Positions 59,383-64,000 of a DNA stretch of 64,000 nucleotides are shown piece by piece; positions within the stretch are counted from its first letter, which is position 1; each line of letters begins with the position of its first letter. The notes beneath the pieces are model-generated. The model saw only the letters and a list, made by a program, of their open reading frames with translations. It did not search any database and was not told the origin of the DNA. The DNA comes from Przewalskia tangutica (taxonomy: Eukaryota; Streptophyta; Magnoliopsida; Solanales; Solanaceae): assembly GCA_029844215.1 (NCBI GenBank), contig CM056734.1:16812501-16876500 (forward strand), written 5' to 3'. The translations under genes were made by a program, and so were the position numbers.

Positions 59383-61290
59383 ATGGCCTTCACTGCCTTC
59401 CAAACCCACCTTTCTTTTTTGTCCTTTTTCACTCTGATCCTTCTTGTTCAAGCAAGACTCAACCTTTACTCACCCGATCACAGTGCTCTTTTGCTAGTCC
59501 AGAAAGGCTTAGGCATCCCTACACAACGCAATGCTCTTGAGAAGCCATGCAACTCTGTTGGAATATCATGCGAACGACGACTGACAAACAATTCATATGT
59601 GCTTAGAGTCACAAGGGTCGTCCTCAAATCCTATGGGCTGAAGGGTACTCTGTCTCCTTCCATTGGCAGACTTTCTGAGCTCAAAGAACTGTCCCTCCAA
59701 AACAACGAACTCTTTGACATAATACCAACTCAAATTGTCAGCTGCCGGAAATTGGAAATCTTGAACCTTCAAAACAACCAATTTTCTGGCAAAGTCCCAT
59801 CTGAATTATCATCTCTAGTGCGCCTTCGAATCCTTGACTTCGGATCTAATGAGTTATCTGGGAACCTGAACTTCTTGAAATACTTTCCTAACCTTGAAAA
59901 AATCTCCCTTGCTGATAACATGTTCACTGGCAAAGTACCTCAATCCTTGAAATCTTTCAGAAATCTCCGGCTCCTCAACATTTCAGGGAATAGTTTCCTT
60001 GAAGGTCCAGTGCCTGTCATGAGTCAAGTTGAGCACTTATCAGCAGACTTAAATCGAAAAGATTATGTTCCTAAGCGTTACATTCTTGCTGAGAACTCAA
60101 GAAGGTCAAGTCACGGGCCTGCAATGGCACCACAGTCCAATTCAGGATATGCCCAACCTCCAGGACCTAGTACAATAGTACCAGGGCACAAACATAACAA
60201 GACCAAAAGAAAGGTAAGCGTCTGGATTATTGGATTCTTTGCTGGAGCATTCGCAGGGGGGTTGTCTGCGTTGGTCTTTTTCATGCTCTTCAAGGTGCTT
60301 ATGTTTTGCATCAGAGGGAGCAGTAATGATTCAGGCTTAACAATTTTCAGTCCATTGATCAAGAAAGCCGACGACTTGGCCTTTCTGGAGAACGAAGACG
60401 GATTGGCTGCACTAGAACTCATTGGTCAAGGTGGATGTGGAAAAGTTTACAAAGCTGAGTTACCTGGAAGTAACGGAAAGATTATTGCTGTAAAGAAGAT
60501 CATGGAACCTCCAAGGGATGCTGCAGAAATCAGTGAGGAAGATAGCAAGGCTATGAATAAGAAAATGCGCCAGATTAAATCAGAAATCAAAATTGTAGGT
60601 CAAATCAGACACCGGAATTTGCTTCCCCTACTGGCACATATGCCAATACCAGACTGTCATTACTTGGTCTATGAGTATATGAAAAATGGAAGCTTACAGG
60701 ATGTCCTCCAGCAAGTCAGAGAGGGGACACGGGAACTAGATTGGTCGGCACGACACCGAATTGCAGTCGGAATAGCTGCTGGACTCGAGTATCTCCATAT
60801 AAATCACACTCAGCGTATAATTCACAGAGATCTCAAGCCAGGAAATGTCCTCCTTGATGATGACATGGAAGCCCGAATTGCGGATTTTGGCCTTGCAAAG
60901 GCTGTCCCAGATGCTCATACACATATTACAACTTCAAACGTGGCAGGAACTATAGGATACATCGCACCAGAATATCATCAAACACTGAAGTTCACAGATA
61001 AGTGTGATATATACAGCTTTGGGGTGCTTCTAGGCGTGCTAGTTATGGGAAAGCTTCCATCAGATGAGTTCTTCCAGACCACTTCTGAGATGAGTTTAGT
61101 GAAATGGATGAGAAATGTCATGACTTCTGAGGATCCAGGAAGAGCAATTGATCCAAAGCTGATGGGTAATGGAAATGAGGAGCAAATGCTTTTGGTTCTC
61201 AAGATTGCCTGCTTTTGCACCCTGGAGAATCCTAAGGAGAGGCCTAACAGTAAAGATGTTAGGTGCATGTTGATGCAGATCAAGCATTAA
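59383..61290 (+). CDS. SOBIR1: SOBIR1-type leucine-rich repeat receptor-like kinase (single exon)
   Basis: SOBIR1 is the adaptor kinase that pairs with LRR receptor-like proteins lacking kinase domains and passes immune and cell-death signals from the plasma membrane. From the ATG at 59383 the protein has 635 residues, close to Arabidopsis SOBIR1 (about 640). A signal peptide (FLSFFTLILLVQA) leads to about five LRRs (residues 70-210), a Pro-rich spacer and a TM segment (about 280-308) with GFFAGAFAGG, the GxxxGxxxG pattern important in this family. The kinase has IGQGGCGKVY at 347, Lys371, HRDLKPGN (Asp483), DFG at 501 and GTIGYIAPEY; it is an RD kinase. An in-frame ATG at 59350 would add 11 residues before the signal peptide, so 59383 is preferred. 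Confidence 0.94.
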   Translation: MAFTAFQTHLSFLSFFTLILLVQARLNLYSPDHSALLLVQKGLGIPTQRNALEKPCNSVGISCERRLTNNSYVLRVTRVVLKSYGLKGTLSPSIGRLSELKELSLQNNELFDIIPTQIVSCRKLEILNLQNNQFSGKVPSELSSLVRLRILDFGSNELSGNLNFLKYFPNLEKISLADNMFTGKVPQSLKSFRNLRLLNISGNSFLEGPVPVMSQVEHLSADLNRKDYVPKRYILAENSRRSSHGPAMAPQSNSGYAQPPGPSTIVPGHKHNKTKRKVSVWIIGFFAGAFAGGLSALVFFMLFKVLMFCIRGSSNDSGLTIFSPLIKKADDLAFLENEDGLAALELIGQGGCGKVYKAELPGSNGKIIAVKKIMEPPRDAAEISEEDSKAMNKKMRQIKSEIKIVGQIRHRNLLPLLAHMPIPDCHYLVYEYMKNGSLQDVLQQVREGTRELDWSARHRIAVGIAAGLEYLHINHTQRIIHRDLKPGNVLLDDDMEARIADFGLAKAVPDAHTHITTSNVAGTIGYIAPEYHQTLKFTDKCDIYSFGVLLGVLVMGKLPSDEFFQTTSEMSLVKWMRNVMTSEDPGRAIDPKLMGNGNEEQMLLVLKIACFCTLENPKERPNSKDVRCMLMQIKH

Positions 61291-62770
61291 TTATGTAGTG
61301 GATAACTTACAGTAAATAAAAGTTGGTCAAGCAACTAAAAGAGTATCCTCGTGTCAGACTGTCGTGTATTCTGTTACATCTCCAATATGAGAGACTGTCC
61401 TTGTGTATTTTCTTACATATCCAATATGAGAAGTTTTTATGTAGCTGTATTAGAGTTCTTTGCAGAAGCGTCCTCTGCGATATTATGATACCTCAAAGAA
61501 TGGTATGTCATGAGAAAGGAGTTATTTTCACTCTGTGCAGAAATTACTAATTCTCCGAGGTACTAATACAACCAATATAGAAACACTTGTATCCACAAGA
61601 GAGAGAGAGAAGAAGGTGAATTGGTCTAATAACACTCTAAATACCGCTAGATCATGGAAGATTTTAAATATGAAACAGAAAGAATATAATTATTTGATTC
61701 CTTCGTGTGATACAGCACACATTCAGAATCATTCGGGGAGAAAATAGTGTTCTAACCACTAATGAAATAACACCCGATGAACTTGTTTAGAATGTCTGGC
61801 AAAAACCTGTTCATCTTGCAGACAGAAGACGCCAATAACAAGATTGCTTGTCCTGGTAATCGCTTTGTAACAACTAAAGGTGATGTGAACTCAGCGCTAA
61901 AAGCCACAAAACACAAATCATGAATTCAAATTCTGTCTAAAGATCATGAAGATGTGTCTCCCTCCTATATGCTTTACTTCAGTTAATGGTCATAGCAAAG
62001 TATTGAAAACAAGAAATGCATCTTAGAACCTTACTTTGCAAAAACTAGTATTTCCGTTTGACCGTCTTCAATTGAAGCTCCTACGGTGGTGTGTCCTAAC
62101 TCATCAATAGCATCAAATGGACTAAAACCTCATTTTGTTTAATTCCTTTTGGTTTCATGTCAGCACTAAATTACATAATATAGTCCATCTATCCATCCCT
62201 CTGTGTGCGCTAACAATCCACATTCGTTAATCTTGAACCAGATTATACACGCAATGGCAATTAACAACCTTGCTAGACTCTAATATGCCATTTAGTTCCA
62301 TCTTTAAACCATTGATACAATACTTGGTATATTCTTTACCTACTTGGTTGTAATCTGAACAAATTGTGCAATTTCGCAAATTCACAGTCGCCCTGGACCT
62401 AATTGCACTTTAATTGCACTTTGTGAAGGAAAGACCAGCGAAATTCAAGCACAATGCATGACAATGGTTCTATCATTAAAAACTTCCTCAATCCATAAGA
62501 CTGATTTGAAAAATAATATCAAAAATTGTGATTATCTTGAAAAAAAACTTCAGGAGCATTTTTTCCGAGAACTAACATGTGCTACAAATGGAGTACTCTA
62601 AATTCTAAGAGCACGTTTTATCAAAATTTGCTAGTTACTCCAACAGCTACAAAAGAAATCGTCCAACATCTAGAATGTTTAGAGGAGAAAAGAGGCACCC
62701 AATTTTAGGAACCCCATTTCTGCACTCTCGCAGAGACAAAGTTTTATGATTCCAGATCTCCTCAAGTACC
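61291..62770. other. Intergenic region between SOBIR1 and the CENP-X gene
   Basis: This contains the 3' flanks of two convergent genes. A short direct repeat (TCCAATATGAGA at about 61380 and 61420) lies in the SOBIR1 3' flank. I see no other gene. Confidence 0.5.
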
Positions 62771-63019
62771 TTAAAAATCTAAAAGTAACTGAGGAAGTAT
62801 CCTCTCTAGATGAGTTGCTTCTATTGTGATACTGCCCTCCGCTTCAGCAATAGTAGCAGCACGTTGTATAGCTTCTACATCAAGGAAACAGATTTCAACA
62901 TAAAAAGAATGCACGGGAAAGTTTAGCCAAGTAAACAAAATAATTTTCTTCGTTAATGGTCAAACCTGCTACGAAGATTCGGAGGAATTCAGAGCTCAGT
63001 TTCAGTGCATTTGCATTAG
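62771..63019 (-). CDS. Centromere protein X / MHF2 homologue, last two exons
   Basis: CENP-X (MHF2, STRA13) is a small histone-fold partner of CENP-S/MHF1; the pair binds DNA, stimulates FANCM helicase and acts at the kinetochore. Two minus-strand exons are seen: 63019-62966 (ANANALKLSSEFLRIFVA) and 62874-62771 (EAIQRAATIAEAEGSITI, then EATHLERILPQLLLDF and stop). The junction has GT-AG sites and keeps frame (G plus AA makes Glu). The terminal LPQLLLDF is the conserved end of the family, and the spacing of the two helices fits a histone fold. The N-terminal exons were not found up to 64000 and may lie beyond the window. Confidence 0.82.
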
Positions 63020-64000
63020 CTTTTAACATCAACACAGACGCACACACATGAGAAGGAAAACTCACTAACCAAGGAACGTATTCCAATATGTAACAAAGCA
63101 AAGGTCCATCACATATAAGAAAATGTAAATACCAGCATAAAAGACAGTTACCGTCTTACTGAAAGTAGACTAAATGCAGCTCTTATTAAAGGTTAGATAA
63201 GTCATTGTTATCAAAAAGGAAATACCCTTGCCAGAACCCACTTAATCTTTTAGTACATCTAAAGCCATCACAAGGAATGAGGAACTAAGCAAAACAGAAA
63301 TCGAACTTCTTCATTGCCTTCCCTTTTCCTTCGAGTTATGCTACCTCATATGCCATGTAGAGACTAACCTTGGTAAAATAAAATTGAAAAACAGAGGGAA
63401 GTATATTATTTTTCTTTTCTGATGGGTAAAAGTACAAAGAAATATCTAGCTCAGAAATCCTTGCAGCCTGATATGAGTGACATTTAAACCTTGAGAATCT
63501 ACCTCTAGTGCGAATTGGGGAATATCCTAACTAGATCCAGAAAGAATGTAATTCTTTCACTATTTTTCAAATTCATCTACACCAGGTAACAAGTAAGAGA
63601 ATGGAATTTTAGACTGAGAATGTCTCTGTGATACATAGAATAAAGCAAACAACCTTCACGGAAAACAATAATGCAAGCTTTCCGTCTCTTTCTTTTCCCT
63701 TTTGTTTGGGCAAAAGAACTGAGAAAGTACATCTGCTCTGCAAAACTATCTTCAACGATATCTGGATTGTAGAATCGGAATTATGTTTTTATAAGTTTTT
63801 TACATGCTCTTTTTTTGCCATTGCACATCCATTAAGCACCTACCCTATATTTCTGATGTCTTACCCCTTTCTAACAGATATGTAAATGGCATCTATTCCA
63901 CGATGGCTAGCTAGAAGGGGATGTTCAAATAAACTAATTGATTTCTTTTACTTTCTAATTGGTTAATTTCCAAAATATTTAGATAGATCATGCCTTAATC
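63020..64000. other. Intron or upstream region of the CENP-X gene
   Basis: I see no convincing exon here. The acceptor at 63020-63021 requires a further upstream exon ending one base into a codon, so at least the first part is intron. Confidence 0.4.

Noticed and set aside
1..64000. A functional gene cluster or new defence system across the window
   Set aside because: The intact genes belong to unrelated pathways, have separate promoters and mixed strands, and are spaced by repeats; nothing links them beyond position.

Overview
This window looks like nuclear DNA from a flowering plant, most likely a member of the Solanaceae. Its genes have many GT-AG introns and AT-rich intergenic DNA. The repeats include TS-type SINE tails, Au SINEs, RTE LINE 3' ends, Stowaway-like MITEs and a very long Tat/Ogre-like LTR. 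The species cannot be fixed from the sequence alone.

Layout. Positions 1-8115 are transposon DNA: part of a minus-strand Tat/Ogre-like retroelement whose 4.04 kb LTR (2602-6644) sits inside an older LINE. Positions 8872-10304 hold a tandem array of twelve units of about 123 bp, ending about 40 bp before the start codon of a ten-exon indole-3-glycerol phosphate synthase gene (10344-19557). The IGPS introns carry a degenerate LTR element, an RTE LINE end with an 18 bp target duplication, a complete TRIM and an Au SINE. Positions 19.6-23.1 kb hold a Helitron end, hAT remnants, an RTE end and a small poly(A) retro-insert.

From 23.1 to 39.2 kb lies a tandem duplication of about 6.6 kb. It contains two intact chloroplast RNA-binding protein genes (cp31-like; 23337-27522 and 29945-34083), each followed by protein-L-isoaspartate methyltransferase sequence. 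The first methyltransferase copy is reduced to a relic (28430-28880). The second is a complete four-exon gene on the minus strand (35095-39228). The paralogous introns act as natural empty-site controls for several insertions.

Positions 39.3-44.8 kb are repeats, including an internally deleted hAT element with a perfect 8 bp target duplication. A seven-exon sieve element occlusion gene follows (44823-48393). Positions 49-59 kb are mostly retrotransposon: a damaged minus-strand Copia element with a 3' deletion, a putative LTR of another element, minisatellites and a 5'-truncated Copia fragment. A single-exon SOBIR1-type receptor-like kinase lies at 59383-61290. The last two exons of a CENP-X/MHF2 homologue lie on the minus strand at 62771-63019, with the rest of that gene not identified here.

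The genes belong to unrelated pathways: tryptophan and indole synthesis, plastid RNA processing, protein repair, phloem sealing, immune signalling, and DNA repair or kinetochore function. I see no operon-like or clustered pathway and no clearly new system. The most unusual structures are the tandem array at the IGPS promoter and the duplication with its reciprocal insertions.
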